Shown: positions 34,572-45,733 of the stretch, piece after piece | How positions within the stretch are numbered: the stretch's first letter is position 1 | Layout: each line of letters starts with the position of its first letter | NCBI GenBank assembly: GCA_002150815.3 | Contig: NDFF03000222.1 | Span: 1-64,000, forward strand | Direction: 5' to 3' | Source of the DNA: Grammothele lineata | Taxonomy: Eukaryota > Basidiomycota > Agaricomycetes > Polyporales > Polyporaceae | Length of the DNA stretch: 64,000 bases | Made by a program: the position numbers and the translations under genes | Notes under the pieces: generated by a model | What the model was told of the DNA's origin: nothing | Databases searched by the model: none | Seen by the model: the letters and a program-made list of their open reading frames with translations, nothing else

Positions 34572-35914
34572 GTGCCGTTGTACATGGATGTACGAGGTCA
34601 AGCGCTCGCGCGAGGGGTGGCACGTTCGGTGTCCTTCTCGTGCCCGCCGTCGGCACCGTTCACCTAAAGTTCGACATAACCTATATCTATCATATGCGTC
34701 TATATGTATCTGCAACGCTGCGCGCTCGAACTCGAAGCGTGCCGTCCATCTCCGCCAGTGGAGGCTCACTCTCGCGAATACAGCGGAATCCATCCCCGGT
34801 GACTGTTGACGAGGTCGAGACTCGTCACTCGAGAGTCGAAGGGGGCCTCGGGGTCCGTGGCTGACAGCGACAGGGCCGGCGTCGGCCGGAGAATCTTGAT
34901 AGGGTTTTTACCAAGATTTTTTGCGCGGCTCGGGCGTGGAACGTCTTCCCCCCTGTTCGCCTCCACATGGGCATTGACGTTGACGTCAGGGCAGCTTGGA
35001 ACTCGAACACCCCTCGATCTGCGTGCCCTCTCTGGCCTGGGCTCGCGTGAGTGGGAACTCGAGGGCGCTGTAGCGGCCGTGTGGAAGGAGTCGGAGTACG
35101 GACGCTTTGCTCGGCGTGTCGGACACCGGCGGCAGACGCCGTTGCGACCGAGACCGCAGGTGAGTACTTCAGTGCTCGCGCTCACGCTGTCCGCAAGTGT
35201 ATGTGCGGGAAGCTGATGGCGATCTGGAAGCCTAACAGACAGTTATAGCGACGGGGGTTGCTCCCCTCTAAAAAGCGTAATGAAGCGTAAATGCGCGGCG
35301 TCCCTGCGGTGCCACTGTCCTCCCCCGCGTTCAACAGCGCAGTGGGATCCCAACCCCGAGGGAAATCCGCCCATATGCACCCGCCCCACAGAGCTCGCAG
35401 CGGCTGATGGGCAGAAGGCGGTCGCCCCCGCAACGCGATTCCGTCCACCAAACCTACAGCTTCCTCCTCGCGCCGCGCGGAAATGAGCTGCCATGTATAC
35501 GCCGATTACGGAACGGGGGCGCGCGGATAGCGCGGGCGCGACGTCAGCCCTCCCTTGCCGCGCGTCCTCGCGTCCCCTCTCGGTCTTCAGCCGCTCCCTC
35601 GCCGCGCGCGTCCCAGGGGTGACCGGTGACGAGACCCCCTGTTCAGCGTTCGCGCGAAGTCGCGCGGACAGAGTTTGAGGTGCCTGCGTGCCGGACTCTC
35701 GCGCGCGGAGCCCCTGTCCCGCCCCGTGCGTGGGCGCTTGGATGTGGGGTACTTGAGTCTGCGTGCGCGGGAGGGGTAGCACGAGACCTTCTTGCCCTCT
35801 CCCCTCCTCCGTTCATCCTAGTCCCAGTGCTTGCTCCTGCCTGCGGCTTCCCTTCGCGCTCTTATCCTCACTCACGTTTGCGATACCTGCCCGAACACCC
35901 AACCCGTGCACAAG
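34572..35914. other. GC-rich intergenic, M7-S1
   Basis: 1.3 kb. A small hairpin (AATCTTG/CAAGATT) lies near 34892-34917. Several ORFs up to 179 codons look like products of high GC. No gene is supported. Confidence 0.45.
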
Positions 35915-36895
35915 ATGGTCCCACCACGGAACGCGATTCCCTTTCTCGTCGCGACCTGTGTCTTGCACACACCGTACGTCGATATTCTCCGCTTCTCGGA
36001 TTCGCAGGGCGATGGAAGTGACGGTGGTGGATCGCAACTCCCAGAAAACCCCCTACGCAGTGTAACTTCACGACGCTGGAATGGACAGGCTGCACTCGTA
36101 CGTTATTCCTTCCCTCCTCTCGGGCGCGACGCTGCGGCTGACCTATACGCCCCGGTGCAGCCCCCGTCACTCTCGTACGTCCCGCCTTCCCCCGCGCGCC
36201 GCTAAGATCCTCCCATTAATTAACCCTATCCTGGTGGCGTCGATTCTCCACCACCCACAGAGGTGAGCCCCTATACGTTACGCCATCGCGCCTCGCGCCC
36301 CGCGTCCACGCGCTCACGCCCGCTCCCGTTCCCCTTCCTCCGCGCGAACAGCATACACAGTATCTCCGACCAGAGCCTCGTCGACGCCTTCGAGTTCTCG
36401 CAGGGCACATTCCAGTTCAAGTGGCTCGCGCACGTCCCCGCAGGTGCGTTCCCCCCTCCCCTCCCTCCCTTCTCTCTCTCCGCTCACTGCGAGGCGTGAC
36501 GTCATCCGTGCTGACTCTACCCCTCGGCTTGCGCTCCCCGCGTCCGCATCCGCGTCCACGCTCGCGTCTCTCCGTGCCTGCCGCCGTGTCCGTCTTGCTC
36601 TGCTCTGGTGCTGGTGCTGGAACTGGTGAAACGGCTGCGCAGACACCGCCCTCGCGCTCTCCGTATCCGACGGCGCGGGGGCGTTCGCCCAGGGCGCGTT
36701 CGTCACCGTCGAGGATAGCGGTCGTGAGTCCTTTCCTTCTCTTCTCCCTAGCCTTCCCCTCCGCACCCCACGATAGTTTGCGGTCGGAGGAAAACGGTGG
36801 CTGACTGCCCCTTCACAGGTGACTTCTGTCTCCCCGAACCGTCCTCGTCGCGCACGTCGATGATGCCCACTGGGCAGGCGCGGCGCGGGTGGTGA
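35915..36895 (+). CDS. S1: small secreted single-domain member of the WGG/PPY family
   Basis: Seven exons: 35915-35973, 36045-36097, 36160-36173 (14 nt), 36261-36262 (2 nt), 36352-36443, 36643-36720 and 36819-36895, giving 124 residues. The leader (about 1-18) is only moderately hydrophobic. The domain has Gln-Cys, a Trp-Thr-Gly-Cys in place of Trp-x-Gly-Gly, Pro-Pro-Val-Thr-Leu from the 14-nt exon, a Phe-Lys-Trp strand, and a final Asp-Phe-Cys-Leu. The tail is longer than in sisters. An acceptor 9 nt further on (36361) would also keep frame for exon 5. Exon lengths 53, 14, 2 and 78 equal those of the other S genes. The intron before exon 6 is unusually long (199 nt). GC is high. Confidence 0.75.
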
Positions 36896-39301
36896 GCATT
36901 GAGCGCGCCCCACCCACTCCGCGCACGCTCCCGCCCCTGCCGTGGTTCCGGTTATGGTTACATAGACATGAGGAGGCGCACGCATATATAGAGGGGGTGG
37001 CTGTCCGCCGAAGGAGAAGCAGGCGGAAGTGGAGACGATCGCGGACGCTTAGCACTCAGGGGCTCGGGGCTCGGGGGCTCGATGTGTGGGCGCGCGATCG
37101 GGCGGGCCGCGGCTGGCTGTTTTAGTGTGTTCATGACATGACGCGACATGATTTTTTCTCTGAGCTTTCGCTATCTCTATCTCGATCTCTCTCCTTTGTA
37201 TCGATATACTGTATCGTTCCGCGCGCACCGTACCATACTTTAGCAGATCGGAGCGTTCCGAAGTGTTACTACATTCCTGCTCTTTCATTCATCCATTCAT
37301 CCACGTTCATCGACACACTCGGCCACCCGCAATCGCGCGTCCCGTTCCCTCCGCGTCCCGATCCTCAAAAAATCGCGGGCCTGCCCAGAGCAAGTCACCT
37401 GAACACACATACCCACTCGTATTCCGTTCCTCCAGCGAGCGCGAGGCTAGCATTCCGCGCTCGCGCAGAGCTGCCGAATAGTGGCACACTAGTGCGCTTG
37501 AAGCTGCGTGCGTCCCCTTGACCCGCTCGCTGCCCAACGAAGGCGCGTTCCTCTGCGTCTTGTTGTGGTGCGCGGTGTTCGCTTCGCTGTGAGACTAGCG
37601 TTCAGAGCGAGAAGGAAAAGCCAGCTTAGGGTTGACCGAGTTCAGATTGGTAGGTATCCGCTCGGAAGCAAAAGATGGTGGACGGCCGATCGATGTCCGG
37701 GCGGACGGCCTGGCTCACCAAGAGTAAGTATGGCGCTATGCACTAAACCCGATGACGAGGCGTCCAACTTGAAGCTGAGATGAGAGCGCCGCGGACAGCC
37801 TGTGCACGCGCTGAGCACCTTCAGCGAAGAATTCTTCCCCTTGCGCGGTTCGATCGCCCGGCATTCATGTTGGCGGGACGCTTGGGATCGGGAAACGGAC
37901 CGGAGCCGGGCCGTAGACAGATATGACGTCATGGCAAAACGCGGGGTAAGCTCAGCTCACGCTGGCATTCTCTAAGCCCTGGCAGTTGCGGCCTACACCA
38001 TGGTCCGAGGATGCCGGCTTTGAGATTTCATCTCAACAGCTGTCCAGTCTCTGAGCATATCCTAACAGGTGCGCGGTGAACGCATCTCGGGCACAGCCAC
38101 CTTCTGACCCCGTGCGCTCGCAGACCGCAGCGCATCGTACATAACTCTTCGTGTCCAAGCAGTCTACGTAATAGTATACGTTGCTACATGAGCACTCGTT
38201 GTCCAATCGTACCTTAACGACTATCCAGCCTCCAGCGTTCAAGCAGCCATGCCCAATTCCCTGTCCCGAATGGCGGCCGGCTCGGCGGCGGCGGAAGACT
38301 CCATTCTGTTCGCCGTGGTATCAGTGGCACTCTTCTAATATTGCCACCCCACGCGTTGTGGTCGTAACATCAAAGCTGGCGTCGACACCAATAGTGGATA
38401 CGAGCATGCATCTCAACGCCGCGACTCTCGAGGAAGCTGACGACGCGGAGAGGCCGATCTCAGGCGGAGGCGTGCTACCCAGCCGGGTCATGATTGTGGC
38501 ACACCGAGGGCGGTGCGCTGTCGAGCCGCCGAGGATCATATCGTGCGAGAGCAGAAGCTAGAATCGTGCTGTGGCGCAAGCACAGGCCATGGTGACGCCG
38601 GGGCACGAAGCCCCCGGTTCTGTCTATTGTGTCTTGGACGTTGGCTCTGAAGCGGCGCGATTGGAGATGTTGTATGTGGCTGGTTCGTAGATGGCCTCGT
38701 TAGTTTTGTACAGGGCTATTTGAATGTCTTCACTAATTACTGCTGGTTTTCAGCGACCCGTAAGACTTGGTTTGTATTTGGATACACTCAAACCCCTTAG
38801 TTGCGAAGTACTTTGCTCCCTTCGATATCGTGTATACCGAAGACGGCCCCAGTGACCACTCCTTGTCTCTCTTGGCTGCGACCATCTAAGATGCTTCCAT
38901 CAACTTGAGACATAACTGAATCAGCTTGCCACTGTATCAGCCACTGACTTCTATTGCTATCTTTACAGCTGATGCATCTGGGTACGTCTTTGATGTTAGC
39001 GATATTATGGTAGCCCCGGAGACTATCGATGCTCACGGGTGCAGCTCCTGCCAGTATTTATGCCACTCTTGAAGGCTACGTTAGCCGTGATCTCACATAT
39101 GTACGCTTCCAGGCTACCCCCCCAATCTTCTCACTTTCGTGAACGTCTATCCGAGATCGAAAGGGTTCAAATTACTCAAGCCCGACTCAAGAGGAGTAGT
39201 ACAATATCGTACGGGTACAACCCACTTCGAGCGCATGTCACGAAGGTGACTCTTTCACGCTAGCAAACTGGTGTGGACATCCTAATATTCAGATACCTAG
39301 C
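36896..39301. other. Intergenic, S1-M8
   Basis: 2.4 kb without a supported gene. A hairpin with CCGGGGC/GCCCCCGG arms lies at about 38599-38618. A segment near 38820 on the plus strand could encode Ala-Pro-Phe-Asp-Ile followed by a GTGTAT donor, which may be a relic of an S-type exon. Confidence 0.4.
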
Positions 39302-40310
39302 ATGTTCAAAAAATGGGGAAGAGACTACTACCAGAGCGAAGAAGATGGCACTTCTTTCTCTTGCAGTATTGAAAAAGAATGGGCTCATAATCCCAAATAT
39401 TCCTGTTCTTCTTCCACATTCCATTCATTCACTAGCATCGAACTACCGTCCGAGTCTTCAACATTTATAACACCATCACCACGCGGGCCATCATCCTCTA
39501 TGCCTCAGGCTACTACTACAGCCCCCAGTTCCTTGGCTTCCGGTTCCAGCGCAACTTCTAGCGCACCCCAAAAAAGCAACTCTCGAGTCCCACTCTCTTC
39601 GAGTTCTGATGGTATGTGGTTCTTTCACTATTCAGGCCCGGTAAGCCTAATGTGATGTCAGGAGGAAGCCAAACTCCGGAAAGCAACCTCTCACCCAATA
39701 CTGAGATCCATTCACTAAAATTGCTTATTTCCAATCACAGGTATATTCGAGCTCTGTCACTGTTAGCTATGCTATTTCTCCAACAAATCACGCGACTACA
39801 CGGCCTCCAGGAGACTCTCCTTCGGACAGCGGACCTGGCGTAACACTGAGTGGAGCCCCAACCGCCACAGATTCTCTCCCGACGGAAACCAACTCCCGAA
39901 TCAAAGATGGTATTTCAGCGGGAGCGTTAGCAGGCGTAGTTGTGGGTATTCTTCTAGCTGCGGTTGTCGTATGCGCTGTCGTGTTATGGGCGTACAAGAA
40001 GCACAAGCGAAGAGAGAACGCTGCAGCGATTCATTTCGGTGTGTCCTTTCGCTTACCACCCTCAATCTGTAATCTTAATCTCACCTTCGAAGAACCGCAC
40101 ATGCTGAGCCCCGGAAAATCGAACATGGTCTTTGCACACGACAGCGAGAAGGTGAAGAAATGGGACGATGATCAGGCCTCCGTCTTGTCGAGCATTGCGC
40201 CGACTCTCCCCGCGTATGGGTACACATCGCGTGACCCTCAAATTGTATTCGAGAGCGATGCCGGAAGCACAGTGATGTTGATGACTCCAGAGGATAGAAG
40301 AGAGAGATGA
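39302..40310 (+). CDS. M8: degenerate or atypical membrane paralogue (no WGG, no PPPY)
   Basis: A Ser/Thr-rich stretch (39400-39610) is followed by an intron with GTATGT donor at 39611. A Ser/Thr/Pro region and a Gly/Ala/Val membrane helix come next, then Lys-Lys-His-Lys-Arg-Arg at about 39910-40020. The tail reads on to a stop at 40310. A 57-nt segment inside the tail (GTGTGT to TTCGAAG, 40040-40096) is an optional intron divisible by three. The tail retains Glu-Ser-Asp-Ala-Gly, like the conserved motif, but stops 13 residues later without the PPPY end. I could not find the Cys...Trp-Gly-Gly ectodomain upstream, so the 5' end is unresolved. It may be a truncated gene or pseudogene. Confidence 0.5.
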
Positions 40311-41219
40311 AGGTGCTGTTCTAGCATTTCTTGACCTGTAGCTCGATGAGATGTATGTTGGGAACGATGAGGGGACTAGCGTCGCAGACACATCTCAAGT
40401 TTGGTTCAACTCCTGTGCATGTGGTCGATATAGCATCCTGCGTTGCGCTGCTTTGATATCCTGGTCGGACTACTACTCGTACTTATGCCCTGGCGCATTG
40501 ATTATTACCTGATACTGATTGTATCTACTTTACTCTAGTTCATTGATGGAGACTCGTGAAGTCACGCAGCATCTTCGTTTCTGTCAAGCGTGGACTTTCG
40601 CCACCGCCTCAACGGTGCTTTTGTCTCGACGTACTGACTTACTATTGTCGAGTCCTCTCAAGGCAAGAGGCGCCTCTCCTGCTTCGGACCGGAATCGGAG
40701 CGTAATACGTATGACGTCATGGCTGTTAACGAGAGTACTCGCCGCCCTCCCGCTGAGCAGAACCAAACGGAATCTCGTGGACTGCTCCAGTCTGCTCCGA
40801 GCCCCTTCTTTGATCCCCGATTCAGCTCCTGCGATTATATTAGAGACACTAGACCTCGGACTCGCCTTGCGTCGGTCTTGAGAACTCATCAACACCGCCT
40901 CATCGGCTTTGAAGCTGTGAGTGCTGCTCCCATCCGACTTCCTCCCTTCCCCTTTCTCCCACCTAAGCACTCCATTCCTTGCACCTTGATCCATAACGCC
41001 GTTTTAGCACGAGCCTGTAATCCTCGCTGTTACGCACGCGCTGAACTTGAACTTGGAGGCGCTCGCCGTCTTAGCTCGCGCCAATCTGTACGTACTTGCG
41101 ATCGCAGTCTGTATGACACTTCGACAATAATCGTCACACGCGGCGCTGGCTGTCCACTAGGACGTAAAAGGACATACATAGGATGTTCGTCAAGGTGTGC
41201 CTAGACAGGCCGACGCGCG
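40311..41219. other. Intergenic, M8-S2
   Basis: Nothing recognised apart from the S2 promoter at its right end. Confidence 0.45.
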
Positions 41220-41228
41220 TATATATAA
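41220..41228 (+). promoter_or_regulatory. TATA box of S2
   Basis: TATATATAA lies 120 bp before the S2 ATG. Confidence 0.6.
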
Positions 41229-41339
41229 TGCTCTGCGCAATTGAACTGCGTCCTGCAGCGGTCAATCTCTGATTGACATTGCACCTCCCTTTCGTTACCT
41301 CGACTCATCCAACCTCCCGGCGCATACCGGAATCCAGCT

Positions 41340-42121
41340 ATGCAGACCATGAAGAAGGGTTTGATCCTATCCATAATTTTTATGGCTGCCACTATTGCGC
41401 TTGCGGTTGCTGCTCCCGCGGCGAAGGACCTCAGTATCGATACGCCGTACGTCGCGCGAATCATATCGTGCGTGCGCCGGTAAAGGAATTGCACTCTGAC
41501 ATTACATGTAGTGCAAGCGTCGCACAATGTGTTCCTACCCTGATACAATGGCACGGAGGAGAACGTGAGTATACGCTCTCCATATTTCCTTGTCGTCCAC
41601 ATCTGACATGGTCCTTCCACCAAAGCACGGTTTAACCTGGTACGTCTCTGAGGCTGCGATCTGTTCTACTATGTGTAGAACCCGTGCGCTGACGTACGTA
41701 TTTGCCCTGGGGAACGGGGAACATCATCTGACAGACGTGAGTTGCTTTGTTTCCTCGTTGATCATTTCCTGTTACGACCCACCTGACCCTGCGTCGCACA
41801 TGTGTAGTACTATCGAAGACGGGCAGCCCGGATTCACAGAATTCCTATTACTGACTGACCATCACATTGATTGGGCCACCGACGTCAAGCGTGGTACGTG
41901 CAGGACATTTCTCAGTGTAGATATTACTTGTAGTACCTCCACTGATGCCCAATGCAGGAACGATCCTCCAGATCGTAGTCACCGATGCCACCGGAGCGAG
42001 CGCCTCAACCGCCCCAATTGTAGTAGGCGAAGGTGCGTTTGGGGCCTTCTTGCACCTGAGTACGTTGCTCACTGAGCTCCCTGTACTAGGAAATGATAGC
42101 TGCTCTGTTGAGAACCCTTGA
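41340..42121 (+). CDS. S2: small secreted single-domain member of the WGG/PPY family
   Basis: Exons are 41340-41446, 41512-41564, 41626-41639 (14 nt), 41735-41736 (2 nt), 41808-41893, 41958-42032 and 42090-42121, giving 122 residues. An extra 15-nt in-frame exon at 41679-41693 with good splice sites would raise this to 127. A signal peptide (1-27) is followed by Ser-Ile-Asp-Thr-Pro. The domain then shows Ala-Gln-Cys and Ile-Gln-Trp-His-Gly-Gly-Glu, with Pro-Arg-Phe-Asn-Leu from the 14-nt exon and Ile-Asp-Trp. It closes with Asn-Asp-Ser-Cys and a stop five codons later. There is no stalk or membrane helix, so the protein should be secreted or periplasmic. Two Cys near the domain ends probably pair. 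Confidence 0.8.
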
Positions 42122-43320
42122 GGACTGCGTCAAGCGTTGTATTACCTTCTGGTTTGCTCGAATGGGGCTTGGATTAAAGCGCAGATTGCTCGTGATACTC
42201 ACTATGCAACGACGGGATGATGAGGGCAGCTACATAGTACTTACTGTTTCGATATTGCGTCACGAATTTAGGGTTGAACTAGGGAAGACACTGTAGTGCA
42301 GAGATGCCAAATGTGCGGAGATGGCAACTTGGTCGCGAGGGCGCATATCGCAAGCGCCGATTACGTCATGCTTGTTGACACAGCCTTGGAGGTTCCCGAG
42401 CCGCGCGCTCGGCGCCTCGGTTGGATGCTGACGTCTACGACATCTGGCTCTCGAGTCTCCATGGGCTCCTCGCCGTTCCTGTGGGAGAACGATTTCTAGG
42501 CGGCCTTTACGTCGCGAGACCACGTTTTCCACGGGAGCATTCTGGTGGCACGATACTTACGGCCGTCGGCGAGACTTAAGGAAGACATGCTTTGAGCTTC
42601 GCAGGTCCGCGCGTCCTATTCACTTAACGTTCCTCATACTGAGAAAGCAGGTACACAGGCACCTTCCGTGCGCCTTCACAGATGTTATTGCGCGGAGACG
42701 TCGTCTTGTAAGCTCTGTGGTCGGTCTAGGCCTCACGTTCTGGCCAGACAGGACCTGCCAGCATGATCGCGATTCTGTGGGGTATGTGCGGCTCCGTGTC
42801 TCACTATGGAACTTTGCGTGCTGTGCAATCGCCCTCGGAGATCATAAGATGACTCAGAGGGGCTAATGCGGGTGCGTGAAGTCTCCTGTAAGTCGGTATA
42901 CTCATGGTTTGACAGGAGGTCCGCAGCTACTGCGTTTGGGGACACTCTCACAAGGGGAGAGCGTGCGCGAAACTACGGGTTGCGATCCGAACCGTGATAC
43001 AGAAGGAGTTCTCACTGATGTCCACATGCACATCACTCGTATTTGTGTCCGATGTAGTGTGGTACGTATTCATGATCTTGGTAGAGCCTGTCATGCCGAC
43101 AAGGAGAGTGCTCAGTTTCTGTACGAAAGCCGGACCTTTTCTTGTCAAAGCTATTTTCGTACATAGCATCCTTTCGTGCTGCCGGCAGACACCGCATTGC
43201 ACACCCGTCACGTCCATCTTCCTCCACAGCTACTTCGTACATAGGTAAGCTCCTCGGATGGCCACGATCAGAGTGTGCACAGACAACCGCAACGGTTCTG
43301 CGGCGGAGCGTAACCGTGCC
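42122..43320. other. Intergenic, S2-S3
   Basis: 1.2 kb with short ORFs only. No family exon could be assembled. Confidence 0.45.
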
Positions 43321-43326
43321 TATAAA
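43321..43326 (+). promoter_or_regulatory. TATA box of S3
   Basis: TATAAA lies 95 bp before the S3 ATG. Confidence 0.6.
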
Positions 43327-43415
43327 GTGTCAGAGGCGAACAGAATACCCTGTCTACAGGCATTCCCTGGTGGCCCCATCCACTGTTCTCAGATCAGAGA
43401 TAACTCTTCAACGCC

Positions 43416-44129
43416 ATGCGATTCGCTCACACTCTCTGGGTTTTGCTCTCAGCTTCCGTCCTCGTTCTTGCTCAAGAGCCACTTGTCATCGATACTCCGT
43501 GAGCACTGTGGTCTACCTTTCTGCAGCGCACGTCTAATTCCCCTCGATAGTACCGGGGCGAAGCAATGCACACCGACAGTGATTGACTGGTCTGGTGGCG
43601 AAGGTGAGGGTATTTGCACCCATCGGCGCTCGAATTCCAGCTGACTGCTTCTCCTAGCGCCATTCGACTTGGTAACGTATTCTAGCGCTGCTGTTTAGTT
43701 CCAACGGGTTCTGACACTTTCGACATCGTATACGAACATGGTCACTCATGTGAAGACGTGAGTTCGGAGCTGTGATATCTTAGCTTACTTTGCACGCGTC
43801 AGCTGACGAGTTGCTCGGGCGCAGTATTTTCTCCGGAAATAGCGCCATCGAGCGGTTTGATGATCTCTCGGGGACATCTTTTACGTGGAACACAAACGTT
43901 CCTGCCGGTACGATTGCTAATCCCCTTTACAAAAGAAACGCGCTGTTCATATTCAATGCGTGCTCAGGTTCCTCGATCAGCTTGGAACTCAAGGACAGCA
44001 GCGGTGCCGTCGCTCAGTCAGCACCGTTCCCCGTTGGAGACAGCTGTAAGTAGGCTACATGGATCTATGGCGCGCTTGGCGGCTGACTTTACTGCGTCCA
44101 CTCAAGCGGACAGCGCCTGCTTGCCGTGA
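43416..44129 (+). CDS. S3: small secreted single-domain member of the WGG/PPY family
   Basis: Exons are 43416-43498, 43551-43603, 43658-43671 (14 nt), 43756-43757 (2 nt), 43825-43907, 43968-44045 and 44107-44129, giving 111 residues in frame. A textbook signal peptide (1-19) ends at Leu-Ala-Gln, then Val-Ile-Asp-Thr-Pro. The domain has Lys-Gln-Cys, Ile-Asp-Trp-Ser-Gly-Gly-Glu, Ala-Pro-Phe-Asp-Leu, Ser-Phe-Thr-Trp-Asn, and ends Asp-Ser-Ala-Cys-Leu-Pro. From the residue after the microexon to Trp the spacing is 22 residues, identical to S5 and one short of the intronless M2 domain. That match fixes the register across the 2-nt exon. Confidence 0.85.
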
Positions 44130-44526
44130 TCAACTGGATGTAATTCGTTCAAACTGCGTGTGTAACAGTATTCGTACGTGATATGTTTGTGCGATGCATA
44201 CAGCTATGAAAACCATTGCGTGAGCGAAGTTGATGCCGAGCGTTCTACCGCCGGTCTCGGACCCTTCTCCAAGTGTAACTTTTCCATTCTAACTGCTCAA
44301 CCAACAATCCTGCTGTACTGGCAAATGGTCCTGGATTCCGACGCAGACGCCTCTTGTCGTACCTTGGACAGCTGGAGCACACCATGGTCTCTTTAGACCG
44401 CTCCTGTGGGCGTCGCGCTCATAGTGGCGTCGCTTCAACCGCTCAGATGTAACACATGACCAACCAGAACGGAAGCTAAGAGACCTCAACTGAACGCAGA
44501 CTTTGGCAGATAGACGTTCGTCGCTG
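44130..44526. other. Intergenic, S3-S4
   Basis: About 400 bp. Nothing recognised before the S4 TATA box. Confidence 0.45.
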
Positions 44527-44534
44527 TATATAAG
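44527..44534 (+). promoter_or_regulatory. TATA box of S4
   Basis: TATATAAG lies 68 bp before the S4 ATG. Confidence 0.65.
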
Positions 44535-44594
44535 AGATCGAGAGCGGGTGCACGCTTACTGAGCTCTGGAACGTATCTCAGAACCCACCTGACC

Positions 44595-45303
44595 ATGAAG
44601 TCCATTCTGCCTCTCTCCCTCCTCGCCGCCATGGCTCCGGTCACATATGCGCAGTTGACTATCGATACACCGTGAGTGTACCGGTGATGTACAATGATCC
44701 GTCATGTTGACAATTGCTGGGCTGTGCCGACGACAGTACGAACGCGGTCCAGTGTGTGCCTACCCTGATCACCTGGGAAGGAGGAACCCGTAAGTATCGC
44801 TTGGCGAATGGACAGGCGGGATAAGAAAGCTTATCTCCGCTTCTATACAGCGCCGTTTACTTTGGTAAGGTTCATTCTATGTGCTGATGTCACAACACTC
44901 ATTCCTCGTTGCATGAACGATATATGTTAGATGTAAGTGGACATCTCTTGCTCTCTTGGAGACCGTGAGTGCACAGCTCATACAAGTTCATAGCATCGTC
45001 AACGCATTCAGCTCGCAGAACTTCGGGCCGATCTCCAATTCGTCCTTCGAGTGGGCAACCAACCTACGCGCCGGTGAGTACGTTTTGCGGAGTTCGCCCA
45101 GAAGCTGACTGACCGCCGATATCTTGACAGGATCAACATGCTTCCTTGAGGTTGCTGACCATGCCGGCAACTTTGCGAAGTCTGGCACGTTTTTCATTCA
45201 GAACGGCAGTACGTATACGTTCCCTTACGTCTCATGGATGCAGGAGGTCTGACAGGACGGACTTAATCACATCTCCACAGCGGATATTACCACGTGCTTC
45301 TAG
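44595..45303 (+). CDS. S4: small secreted single-domain member of the WGG/PPY family
   Basis: Exons are 44595-44671, 44737-44789, 44851-44864 (14 nt), 44931-44932 (2 nt), 44994-45073, 45131-45208 and 45281-45303, giving 108 residues. The signal peptide (1-20) is followed by Thr-Ile-Asp-Thr-Pro. The domain reads Val-Gln-Cys, Ile-Thr-Trp-Glu-Gly-Gly-Thr, Pro-Pro-Phe-Thr-Leu, Phe-Glu-Trp, and ends Ile-Thr-Thr-Cys-Phe. The 2-nt exon AT is bounded by TTAG on the left and GTAAGT on the right, the best donor of the series. The gene ends tail-to-tail with the large unknown gene to its right. Confidence 0.85.
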
Positions 45304-45733
45304 CGGACTCATGGCTCCTTACTGGAAGTCGCGAAGCGGGAGGCGCAGAAGCTCATCGTAGAAGTCCCTTGTATGCAGAGATCCTGTAATGCCGCGATTG
45401 ACCAGTCTGAATGTATGAAGTAATGTCAAAGACGACATACCTCAGTAGAACGGCAGTGTTCATAAGCAACCTTCGAGACCATGGGGAAACAGCAGTATTA
45501 TCATCAAAGTAGTGATACACTTGTACACCGTTGAGAAGCCGGGCGACGAGCGCATTGCTGGGGATACATTACAACGTGTTATAGGGGGGCACAAGCCTCT
45601 ACGGGAATTACGAAGAATTAGTAGCTGTAGAAGTACACGAGCCGATGCGATCCGAACATGATGTTACATGGCCTCCACATTAATAATCGAGGCAAACCTG
45701 GCCCACACACCGCAGAGCGCAACGTCGGCGACT
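45304..45733. other. Convergent spacer
   Basis: 430 bp between two converging 3' ends. Nothing recognised. Confidence 0.45.

Noticed and set aside
33864..34793. 309-codon Arg-rich ORF on the minus strand
   Set aside because: Antisense to the GC-rich M7 tail; composition is that of a shadow frame.
36314..36985. 223-codon ORF on the minus strand over S1
   Set aside because: Arg-rich, lies opposite S1 exons and long GC-rich introns; no domain.
38810..38860. Plus-strand Ala-Pro-Phe-Asp-Ile before a GTGTAT donor
   Set aside because: No acceptor at the 14-nt distance and no neighbouring 53-nt exon, so no S-type gene can be built.
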